A stretch of 64,000 bases of DNA from Terriglobales bacterium (GTDB lineage: Bacteria; Acidobacteriota; Terriglobia; Terriglobales; Acidobacteriaceae): assembly GCA_035487355.1 (NCBI GenBank), contig DATHMF010000043.1, forward strand, positions 1 through 64,000, given 5' to 3'. Below, one piece after another: positions 17,738 through 25,753 of the stretch (position 1 is the first letter of the stretch; each line of letters opens with the position of its first letter). The notes below the pieces were generated by a model, which worked only from the letters and a program-made list of their open reading frames with translations, did not search any database and was not told the DNA's origin. The position numbers and the translations under genes are program-made.

Positions 17738-18724
17738 TCAGTCCAGGACTCGACCAACAGAATCGCCCACACTGACGGCCTCAGCATCAGAGGCTGCTTG
17801 AGGCGTATTGATAATCTTTTTTCCCGAGCAGGTGATCCCGTTGATTCGTTTGAGAATTACCTCCAGCAGCTGCTCGTGGTCATCGAGGGAACTGAAGGTA
17901 TGGTCCGATCGCGGGATGATGTCGAGTGTTACCTTGCCGAGTGCACACAAATGCTGTAGTTCGCTCCCTCCCGCCTTGCGTAACTCATCTAAAAGCGGAT
18001 CACCTTGCGAACATAGGAAAGTCAGGCGGGCACCACGGTCCGTTAGCTGTCTTAAATTCACTTCAAACTCGGTGGCCTCGCGAGGTATCTCACTCTTGGA
18101 CGTAAATTGGCGTTTTGCCTCTAGTCGCAGAACTTGCATAAGCTGACGGTAGTTTGCTCTACCTGTGAAAAACTTGTGCCAGCTCTTCAGGTTAAACAGG
18201 GCAAAATTCCAGTAGTAGTGGGCCGCTCTGCGATTGACCAAGTCAGCGTTTGCACTCCCATCCTCGTCTTCGGTAACCGGATAGTTAATCAGAACCGCGC
18301 CAACAGCTCGCGAGTCGCAACGAGCTGTCTCAAGCGAAATAAGCGCCCCTGAACATCCGCCCAGACAAACAAAGTGTTCGATACCTCTGGTTGACTTCAG
18401 GAAATCCATTGCATCTTGCGCTTCACGTATGGCACTTTTCTCAAACTGAAGATTGTCGTGACGTACTGCACTATCTCCAATCCCGGAAAAATCGAAGCGC
18501 AGGACTACAAAGCCTGCCGCGGCAAGTGCTCGTGCAATTTTCACGTAGATACGTCCCGGGCCAACTCGGTGCACGATTCCAGGATTGAGCAAGATCACGG
18601 CGGGCCTGAGATGATTCCCGACTGTAGTTGGTGGGTCGGTTACAACCCCCGCCAGGGATTTCTTTTCCCCAAAGAGAACCGCCTCTTCCTTCATAGGTCT
18701 GCTTTTTATGAATGCGTCTTTCAT
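17738..18724 (-). CDS. Alpha/beta hydrolase, exosortase-A-associated hydrolase-1-like, Cys nucleophile
   Basis: Using ATG 18724 gives 328 residues; a start at 18751 would add nine. The fold signs are RFDFSGIGDSA (oxyanion region), the nucleophile elbow GGCSG with Cys in place of Ser, an acidic residue in CSQGDPLLDE and a His in SDHTFS near the C-terminus. The Cys elbow and the DHTFS block recall the hydrolase-1 family of exosortase-A EPS clusters. The chosen start overlaps the upstream stop as TAATG, implying translational coupling. No thioesterase domain is present in the NRPS proteins, so this enzyme may act in release or acyl transfer (inference). Confidence 0.78.
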   Translation of the reverse strand: MKDAFIKSRPMKEEAVLFGEKKSLAGVVTDPPTTVGNHLRPAVILLNPGIVHRVGPGRIYVKIARALAAAGFVVLRFDFSGIGDSAVRHDNLQFEKSAIREAQDAMDFLKSTRGIEHFVCLGGCSGALISLETARCDSRAVGAVLINYPVTEDEDGSANADLVNRRAAHYYWNFALFNLKSWHKFFTGRANYRQLMQVLRLEAKRQFTSKSEIPREATEFEVNLRQLTDRGARLTFLCSQGDPLLDELRKAGGSELQHLCALGKVTLDIIPRSDHTFSSLDDHEQLLEVILKRINGITCSGKKIINTPQAASDAEAVSVGDSVGRVLD

Positions 18725-19557
18725 TAGTGCGTTTGGCAGTGCGTTTGGCATTGGTGCATTTGTGAAGTCCAGGAAACCACCGATTGCAGCACTTGATTAG
18801 GTACGAGCAAACTGCCATCAGTTGTTGGCAGCCAAATTTGGGAGGCTTCGAGACGCTGGTGCTCCAGCCTGGCCCCTATTCGACTCAGATGATCGTTCAA
18901 ACTGTCTTCGCCAGTGGTTTGATCACTTTGAATTACGAGCACGTTCTTCGCGGGTTTATCGGCCAGCGTCAAAAGATTGATCTTTTCAAGTTCACTACAC
19001 AGAAAATTGGACAGAGGAAAGCCCAGGATATCAATGTGTCCTTGAGAGTTTCGATCACGCTTGGGTTTAGGGCGAAATCGCAGCATCTCTTTTTGCAGAA
19101 AAATCAGCTTTTCAAGATAGCTCTTTCCGTCCACAATCGGATCCCAGAGAACTAAGCTCTCGATATCACCTCGCTGGGCCCCGGCTATGGCTGATAGAGC
19201 TCCGCCGAGCCGAAGTCCAACTACACATACCTGAGTCAAACCTGCTCTGTACCTGACCTCAGAAATGGCCATCGAGATGTTCTCCAGCCATTGAGAAACC
19301 CTTCCCGCTTCGCTGCTACCCGAGGAGTCGCCACAGCCGTAGTAATCGAACCGCAAAACGGGAAACCCGGCGTCGGATAGGCGCGCCGCCAATTGCCGAA
19401 GGGCCCGGTGACTGTTGATATATTCGTGTCCTACTGGCTGACATATAAGGACCGCACACTTTCGGCTGCGCTCTGATGGCGGCTCATGATAGCAACCGAA
19501 AAGCGCCTTATTAGGCGGACCGAAATAGAGGGGCAGCATGGACCTGACAGGCTTCAT
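18724..19557 (-). CDS. Alpha/beta hydrolase, exosortase-A-associated hydrolase-2-like, Arg at elbow
   Basis: This is a 277-residue alpha/beta-hydrolase-fold protein. ICQPVGHEYINSHRALRQLA and RFDYYGCGDSSG are typical of the family. At the nucleophile elbow the sequence is GLRLGG, so the expected Ser is Arg. As I recall the family, hydrolase-2 proteins of exosortase-associated EPS loci share a GLRLG-type elbow, which would make this a trait of the family and not a local mutation. ATG 19557 overlaps the NRPS stop (ATGA). The C-terminus carries a duplicated four-residue unit (CQTH twice) encoded by a 12-bp tandem repeat. It is probably non-hydrolytic or acts by a different mechanism. Confidence 0.78.
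   Translation of the reverse strand: MKPVRSMLPLYFGPPNKALFGCYHEPPSERSRKCAVLICQPVGHEYINSHRALRQLAARLSDAGFPVLRFDYYGCGDSSGSSEAGRVSQWLENISMAISEVRYRAGLTQVCVVGLRLGGALSAIAGAQRGDIESLVLWDPIVDGKSYLEKLIFLQKEMLRFRPKPKRDRNSQGHIDILGFPLSNFLCSELEKINLLTLADKPAKNVLVIQSDQTTGEDSLNDHLSRIGARLEHQRLEASQIWLPTTDGSLLVPNQVLQSVVSWTSQMHQCQTHCQTH
18727..18750. repeat. Perfect 12-bp tandem duplication at a gene junction
   Basis: GTGCGTTTGGCA occurs twice in a row (18727-18738 and 18739-18750). It encodes the last residues of the upstream hydrolase and lies directly before the TAATG junction of the downstream one. Because 12 is a multiple of three, both frames stay open. Confidence 0.8.
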
Positions 19558-22500
19558 TGCTGCTGTAATCGCTCTCTACAACTTGCCGCGAACTGCCCAA
19601 GGGTTTGGAAGGCAAGTTCTTTAGGCTTCATGCGCAGGCCGAGTTCCTTCTCGAGCCGGGCAACCACCTGTGTAGCTAAGAGTGAGTGGCCTCCAAGATC
19701 AAAAAAATTGTCATAGATACTCACCCGCTGAACTTGAAGAACGTCAGTCCATACTTCTGCCAACATCTGCTCGATAGGATCGTTAAGTTCCTCGATAGCT
19801 TCTTTGGAGTCAAACTCCGTACTATCGGGAGCAGGAAGCGCGCGCCGATCTAACTTGCCATTGGGCGTTAGCGGGAACCGCTGGAGCGAGCAAAGTAGCG
19901 GAACCATGTAGCCCGGTAACTTCTCTTTCAAGAAGTTGCGGATGTCGTCGAGTGCCGAGAGCTGCTCTTGCGCCAACACAACATAAGCGACCAGGCGCGG
20001 ACCGCCCGCAAGATCTTCGCGAACGATCACGCAAGCATCAGAAACCGCGCGATGCTCACGCAACACCGACTCGACTTCACCCAGTTCGATTCGGAATCCA
20101 CGAATTTTTACCTGATTATCTATGCGCCCGAGACATTCAATATTCCCATCCGCCCGGTAACGTGCCAAGTCGCCTGTTCTGTAGAGACGTGCACCCGATT
20201 CACCACTGAACGGATTCAAGATGAACTTCTCAGCATCCAATTCGGGACGATTCAGGTAGCCCCGCGCCAAGCCATCACCACCGATATAGAGCTCCCCAAT
20301 AATGCCAGACGGCACAGGCTGCAGGTTGCGATCCAGTACGTAGGTTTCGGTGTTGGCGATGGGACGCCCAATGAGAATAGGTCCTTCCGGAGATGTGATG
20401 CGATGGACAGTGGACCAGACTGTAGTTTCCGTCGGGCCGTACATGTTCCAGACTGAGGATGCTTTCGCAATCAGTTGCTCGGCTAGTTCTCGCGGCATAG
20501 CCTCACCGCCGCAGAGAATCTTCAAACTTCCCTTCCCCGGCCACCCGGATTCCAGCAACAGTTTCCAGGTAGAGGGCGTCGCCTGCATCGCTGTGATCTT
20601 ATGGTCATCCAGCATCTTCCACAATTGATGCCCGTCTGACGAAGCTTCGCGGCTGGCAAGCACGCAACGGGCGCCTACCGTCAGAGGCAGATAAAGTTCA
20701 AGGGCAGCAATATCAAACGATATCGTCGTGACTGCCAGGAGAGAATCTTGCTGCGTAAGTCCTGGTCGGGATTGCATGGATGCCAGAAAGTTCACGAGCG
20801 CGCGATGAGAGATCTGAACTCCTTTGGGCCGACCCGTTGATCCCGAAGTGTAGATTACGTACGCCAGATTTTGTGATTCAACATTCATCGACGGGTTTTC
20901 TCTGCTCTCTTGAGAAATCACCGGCCAATCGCGGTCCACACAGATTAGCTGCCCGGTAAAACCAATCACCTTCAACCCCAAGGTCTGCGTCGTAATCAAG
21001 AATCGGAGTCCAGAATCATCCATCATGAACTCAAGACGTGCTGCGGGGTAAGCTGGATCGAGCGGCACGTAAGCTCCGCCTGCCTTCAAGATGGCCAGCA
21101 ATCCTACGATCATCTCAATGGATCGCTCCATGCAGATGCCGACCAGCACTTCAGGACCCACGCCCAATTTGCGAAGATAATGTGCAAGCTGATCGGCACG
21201 AGCATTCAGTTCGCTGTAACTCAATTGCTCCTGTTCGTAGATGAGCGCGGTGGCATCGGGTGTCCGCTCCGCTTGCGTCTCAATGAGCTCATGCAGGCAG
21301 GTGTTCTTTGGATAATCAGTCCGTGCATTGTTCCATTGAACCAGAATTTGGTTTCGCTCGGCGTCGGTCAATAGCGGCAAGTCTGCGATATGACTTTCCG
21401 GAGCCGCTGCTGCAGCCGTAAGCAGCGTCTGCCAATGTCCGATCATTCGTGTAATGGTTGCGTCATCGAACAAGTCGGGGTTATAGATGATGGGACCGAA
21501 AACGCTATCACCGCGATCATCAACCACAACCACCAGATCAAGCTTTGAACCTCCGTTACAGATTTCCTCTGTCACCAGCTCCCATCCAGCAGCGATGTTC
21601 GGCAGCTTAGGCTGCTGCGAAATCACTACTTGAAACAACGGATTACGGCTGGGATCAGGTCTATGTTGGATCTCCTTCACAACGTGGACAAAGGGCACAT
21701 CTTCATGGGCCAGTGCGTCCAGAACTACTCCTCGCACACGTGACTGCAGCTCTCGAAAAGTCGGATTGCCTGAAAGGTTGACGCGCAGCGGCAGCGGATT
21801 CACAAAGTAACCTAGCAGCGGTTCAAGTTCAGCCAGCTTACGGCCGGCACTGAAGCTGCCTAGAATGATGTCGTCCTGGCCAGTATAGCGATGGAGCAGC
21901 GCGGCTAACCCTGCCAGCAAAGTCATGTAGAACGACGTTCCCTGCTGATGGCTGATGCTCCTGAGCGTCTCAACCAAACCTATAGGTAGCATGAATCTTT
22001 GAGTTGCGCCGCGATGCGTTTCGACCGGCGGCCGCGGATGGTCGTTCGGCCACTGCAGCACCGGAAGCTCACCCGTCAACTGTTTGCACCAGTATGCTGT
22101 GTGTTCCGACCAAGCTTCTGGCATCAGTTTTTTCTGCTGCCAGTTAGCAAAGTCTGCATATTGAATGCTAAGTTCAGGCAGGGGTGAGGGCTTGCCAGCC
22201 GCAAAGGCTTCATAGAGTGTGGTCAGCTCAGGAAGCAAGACTCGGTAAACTGTTGTCGCATCGAAAATAATTTGGTGAACAGTCATGTAGAGACGATGCT
22301 GTTCATCATCCATATGCACCAGCAGAGCCCGCACCAATGGACCCGTTTTCAAGTCAAACGGACGCCGCGCATCTATTGTCGCCAGACGTTTGGCTTCAGC
22401 TTCGCGCTCTGCTACCGGAAACCTGCGCAAGTCTGCTACCGGCACTGGAAACGCTTTTGGAACTGGATGTATGGTCTGTACAGGCTGGCCAGCTACGACG

Positions 22501-22838
22501 TCAAAAGTCGTCCGCCAGATCTCATGGCGCCGAATGATTTCAAGCAAGCACCGCTCGATCACTGTTACATCGAGCGGTCCCTGGCGGCGGATCGTTATGG
22601 GCTCGTTATAGAACGGTATGTCGCTCGCCATCTGCCCATGGAGCCACACTTGCTGTTGAGAAAAAGAAAGGGGGGCAAGCTCTCCAGAAGGACGAGGGCT
22701 GATGCGAGCCTCTTCCACCTTATTCCTTCCCAGTTCACTGCTTAAATATTTTTGGAGAAGGCGGCGTTTGGCCTCAGAAAGCTCCGTAGCGGGAGACTTC
22801 AGTTGGTTTTCGTACTCGTTGATTGTTGTTTCATTCAC
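19554..22838 (-). CDS. Nonribosomal peptide synthetase, C-A-T
   Basis: Starting at GTG 22838 (GAGGAT about 7 bases upstream; the longer TTG start lacks a site) gives 1094 residues. A condensation domain (about 50-480) has an altered core, VHQIIFDA in place of HHxxxDG. The adenylation domain (about 500-1000) has YTSGSTGRPKG, YGPTETT, RTGDLARY and NGKLDR. A carrier domain ends the protein, with its phosphopantetheine Ser in LGGHSL. Reading the specificity pocket by motif alignment gives D-I-L-Q-L-G-M-V-W-K, close to the published glycine code. There is no thioesterase or reductase. It follows the stand-alone C-domain gene and overlaps the hydrolase gene. Confidence 0.93.
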   Translation of the reverse strand: MNETTINEYENQLKSPATELSEAKRRLLQKYLSSELGRNKVEEARISPRPSGELAPLSFSQQQVWLHGQMASDIPFYNEPITIRRQGPLDVTVIERCLLEIIRRHEIWRTTFDVVAGQPVQTIHPVPKAFPVPVADLRRFPVAEREAEAKRLATIDARRPFDLKTGPLVRALLVHMDDEQHRLYMTVHQIIFDATTVYRVLLPELTTLYEAFAAGKPSPLPELSIQYADFANWQQKKLMPEAWSEHTAYWCKQLTGELPVLQWPNDHPRPPVETHRGATQRFMLPIGLVETLRSISHQQGTSFYMTLLAGLAALLHRYTGQDDIILGSFSAGRKLAELEPLLGYFVNPLPLRVNLSGNPTFRELQSRVRGVVLDALAHEDVPFVHVVKEIQHRPDPSRNPLFQVVISQQPKLPNIAAGWELVTEEICNGGSKLDLVVVVDDRGDSVFGPIIYNPDLFDDATITRMIGHWQTLLTAAAAAPESHIADLPLLTDAERNQILVQWNNARTDYPKNTCLHELIETQAERTPDATALIYEQEQLSYSELNARADQLAHYLRKLGVGPEVLVGICMERSIEMIVGLLAILKAGGAYVPLDPAYPAARLEFMMDDSGLRFLITTQTLGLKVIGFTGQLICVDRDWPVISQESRENPSMNVESQNLAYVIYTSGSTGRPKGVQISHRALVNFLASMQSRPGLTQQDSLLAVTTISFDIAALELYLPLTVGARCVLASREASSDGHQLWKMLDDHKITAMQATPSTWKLLLESGWPGKGSLKILCGGEAMPRELAEQLIAKASSVWNMYGPTETTVWSTVHRITSPEGPILIGRPIANTETYVLDRNLQPVPSGIIGELYIGGDGLARGYLNRPELDAEKFILNPFSGESGARLYRTGDLARYRADGNIECLGRIDNQVKIRGFRIELGEVESVLREHRAVSDACVIVREDLAGGPRLVAYVVLAQEQLSALDDIRNFLKEKLPGYMVPLLCSLQRFPLTPNGKLDRRALPAPDSTEFDSKEAIEELNDPIEQMLAEVWTDVLQVQRVSIYDNFFDLGGHSLLATQVVARLEKELGLRMKPKELAFQTLGQFAASCRERLQQQ

Positions 22839-22935
22839 GGTCAAATCCTCGGAAACGCAAGACACTGGAGTTCGGGTCGAATACTGGCTCGATACTCTGA
22901 GCAATTCTGCACGGCCTGCTCAACTGACTCCGGGG

Positions 22936-24444
22936 TCATCCTGCTCTTCCCGCCAAAATAGGGGCATGATCAAGGGTTGAAAGGAACTTCACTTCAGAAA
23001 TGCGTTGCGCTGGATCGGCGCTTACGTTTTCCAGTAATCGCTGGAGGTGCTCTAACATGCGGCTAATGGTTTCAGCCTCGAACAGGTCCGTGTTGAATTG
23101 GACACGGCCCATCATGCCGCCTGGCCTGTCAATGAAGGCTAGGTACAAATCCCAAGGAGTCCCACCGCTCTCAATATCCATAGAAGTTACGCTCCACTCC
23201 AGGTCCAATTGCGGCATGGGCGGCTGAAGTGAAATCCCGACTGGAAAGAAAAGATTGCGGCTGGGATCGGGTTCTATTTTTAGCTCTTGCGCCAAGAACT
23301 CAAGCTGCACGTCGTCGTTTGAGATAGCTTCGAGGATCAATCTCTGGCTTTGTCGCAACAACTCGCGAAAAGTTGGGTTGCCCGTCAGGTCGAAGCGAAT
23401 TGCAACTGGGTTGAGGAAGTAACCCAGCAGTTTCTGCACTTCGGTTCGTTTCCGGCCAGAGGGGGAAAGAGTCCCCACGATGATATCTTCCTGTTGTGTA
23501 TAGCAATACAACAAGGTTGCAAAAGCGGCCAGCAAGGTCGTGAATAGGGTAACGCCTTCCTTCTGGCTCAATGCTTTCACAGCTTCACCGAGCTGCTTAG
23601 GCATAGCGAACGGACTGATCGTTCCACGAAACATTTCCTTGGGCGGCCGGTCGCGGTCGTTAGGCCAGTTTAGTACGGGAAGCTCTCCCGCAAGCTGCTT
23701 ACTCCAGTAGGCGACTTGTCTCGACAGCTCTTCTCCTTGCAACCATTGCCGCTGCCAATAGGCATAGTCGCCAAATTGCACCGCCAAATTACGCAATGGC
23801 GAGGACCGGCCGGAAGAATAGGCGTTGTACAACACCGCCAGTTCCGACGGAAACACTTGATATACTGAGACCCCGTCCACGATACTCAAGTGCGCACACA
23901 AAAATAACCGGTACTCGAAATCATCCATCCTGATCAGCCTTGCCCGCAGCAATGGGCCTTCTTTCAAATCAAATGGTTGCCGGACCATCTCGCCAATTAG
24001 CCGCCGAGCTTCCGCCTCTCGCCTTGAGCTGGTAGGCAGGCTTCGCAGGTCGAGCATTGGCAATCGGACTTCCTCAGAGGGCGAGCGAACCAATTGGACG
24101 GGCTGGCCGTTACGGATGTCATAGCTGGTCCGCCAGATTTCGTGCCGTCGAATGATTTCAGCGAAGCAGCGCTCCAAAATGGGAACATCGAGCTGGCCTG
24201 TCATACGGAGAGTAATGCATTCGTTGTAAAGCGGAGGAATGCCCTGCGTACTTCTTTCGCGCAACCAAAGTTGCTCCTGGGACAACGAAAGAGGCGCAGG
24301 CTCGCCTGAAGGCCGCGAAACAATCGCAGACATCGGAGTAGCCATCGGTGCTGCGTCATAGCGAAGATATTTTTCCAACAGTCTGCGCTTTACCTCGGAA
24401 AGAGGGGCTACATCTGGCATAGGGGACATTTCACTTTTATCCAT
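22936..24444 (-). CDS. Stand-alone NRPS condensation-domain protein
   Basis: The 502 residues from ATG 24444 contain one full condensation domain only. Its N-terminal segment (LSEVKRRLLEKYL) matches that of the neighbouring C-A-T protein, so the two are paralogous. The active-site motif reads AHLSIVDG: the first His and the DG are kept, but the second His, the usual general base, is Leu. Other C-domain motifs are present (FGDYAYWQ, GYFLNPVAIR). It sits between the P450 gene (49 bp upstream) and the C-A-T gene. It may condense, act as an acyl acceptor platform, or only scaffold. Confidence 0.88.
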   Translation of the reverse strand: MDKSEMSPMPDVAPLSEVKRRLLEKYLRYDAAPMATPMSAIVSRPSGEPAPLSLSQEQLWLRERSTQGIPPLYNECITLRMTGQLDVPILERCFAEIIRRHEIWRTSYDIRNGQPVQLVRSPSEEVRLPMLDLRSLPTSSRREAEARRLIGEMVRQPFDLKEGPLLRARLIRMDDFEYRLFLCAHLSIVDGVSVYQVFPSELAVLYNAYSSGRSSPLRNLAVQFGDYAYWQRQWLQGEELSRQVAYWSKQLAGELPVLNWPNDRDRPPKEMFRGTISPFAMPKQLGEAVKALSQKEGVTLFTTLLAAFATLLYCYTQQEDIIVGTLSPSGRKRTEVQKLLGYFLNPVAIRFDLTGNPTFRELLRQSQRLILEAISNDDVQLEFLAQELKIEPDPSRNLFFPVGISLQPPMPQLDLEWSVTSMDIESGGTPWDLYLAFIDRPGGMMGRVQFNTDLFEAETISRMLEHLQRLLENVSADPAQRISEVKFLSTLDHAPILAGRAG

Positions 24445-24492
24445 TGGGAAGCCTTTCTGAACGCTGCCTTGGGATGAAATCACCGCCGGCTC

Positions 24493-25743
24493 CTAGCTAT
24501 CGAAACGGATCGGCAACTTCGTCAAACCCCTTAATCCCAGGTTCGTTCGCCAGACGAGTGGCTCTGGCTCGAGGGTCCAATTGGGGAATCGGCGCAGCAT
24601 CAGTTCAAAGGCAGTTTGACCTTCGATCCGAGCCAGTGCAGCACCGAAGCAAAAATGCGCCGCCCAACCGAATGCAACGTGCCGGTTGTCGGTGCGGGTG
24701 ATGTCCAGGCGGTCGGGATCAGGAAATCTCTCCGGATCGCGGTTCGCTGCAGCCATCACCGCAATCACGGCTTGGCGCTTTTGAATCCGCTTTCCGCCGA
24801 GGATAGTATCTTCCGGAGCGAGGCGTGCGGTATGCTGACTGGGGCTTTCGTAGCGCAGCATTTCCTCGACCGCGGAAGGAACTAACGAGAGGTCAGAACG
24901 AAGCTTTTCGAGCTGACCGAGGTTTCGCAACAACGAGAGGACGCCATTGCCGATAAGATTTGTCGTGGTTTCCTGGCCTCCTACCATTGTGACGATGCAG
25001 TTTGCAATCACTTCTTCTTCACTCAGCCGGTCGCCTTCAATTTCCGCGTTCATTAAAGAGCTCACAAGGCCGCCGCGTGGATGCAGACTTTGTTCATGCA
25101 TGGCGGAACGGAAGTAGGCAGTCATCTCCTGCACGCTTTTTAGAATTCGTGGCACTCGATCGGGATTGTGCTGAAAATTACCCAGCATCTCAGCAAAATC
25201 CTGCGACCATAGCTTCAACTGCTCATAATCTTCCACGGGAACACCGAGCATTTCAGCGGTCACGATGCAGGGCAGAGGTTCAGCCAGATCAGCAATCACA
25301 TCCATACGGCCCGTGGCCTGCACTTTATCCAGCAGGCTATTGGTAACGTCGTGGATGTGGGCCCGCAAGACCTCGACCCGCGCCGGTGAAAAAGCTTGGG
25401 CCGCAAGGCTGCGCAATCGCGTATGGTTCGGCGCATCCAGGAAAAGCATCTGCTTGACCATGACCTGCGCGATCGGATTCAACGACGCCAGGCCCATGGC
25501 AGTAAGTTGCTCTGGTGTGGGAGTGCGTTCTGCAGAGTAATGGTGCAGAACATGGACTACGTCCTTGTACCGAGTCACAACCCAGGCATGCAAGAAGGGA
25601 TCCCAATGCACCGGGTCTTCGGTTCGAAGCCGATGGAAAAGCGGATAAGGATTGGCGAGAACCTCAGGATCAAGTAGGTGGTAGAGGCTCAGAGAGCCAC
25701 TCAACTCGGTGGAGGCAAGGCAAGTTTGAGCTTGTGCTGTCAT
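24493..25743 (-). CDS. Cytochrome P450
   Basis: The 416-residue soluble bacterial P450 has the I-helix motif VGGQETT, K-helix ExxR in EEMLRY, and the heme-ligand loop FGWAAHFCFG with Cys about 365. The loop has Trp and Ala where FGxGxHxCxG is usual, but keeps the His and Cys. Class I P450s of this size often oxidise carrier-bound amino acids in NRPS pathways. Its place 10 bp after the A-T gene and before the C-domain gene suggests hydroxylation of the loaded amino acid (inference). No dedicated ferredoxin or reductase is encoded nearby. Confidence 0.93.
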   Translation of the reverse strand: MTAQAQTCLASTELSGSLSLYHLLDPEVLANPYPLFHRLRTEDPVHWDPFLHAWVVTRYKDVVHVLHHYSAERTPTPEQLTAMGLASLNPIAQVMVKQMLFLDAPNHTRLRSLAAQAFSPARVEVLRAHIHDVTNSLLDKVQATGRMDVIADLAEPLPCIVTAEMLGVPVEDYEQLKLWSQDFAEMLGNFQHNPDRVPRILKSVQEMTAYFRSAMHEQSLHPRGGLVSSLMNAEIEGDRLSEEEVIANCIVTMVGGQETTTNLIGNGVLSLLRNLGQLEKLRSDLSLVPSAVEEMLRYESPSQHTARLAPEDTILGGKRIQKRQAVIAVMAAANRDPERFPDPDRLDITRTDNRHVAFGWAAHFCFGAALARIEGQTAFELMLRRFPNWTLEPEPLVWRTNLGLRGLTKLPIRFDS

Positions 25744-25753
25744 TTGATTCGCC

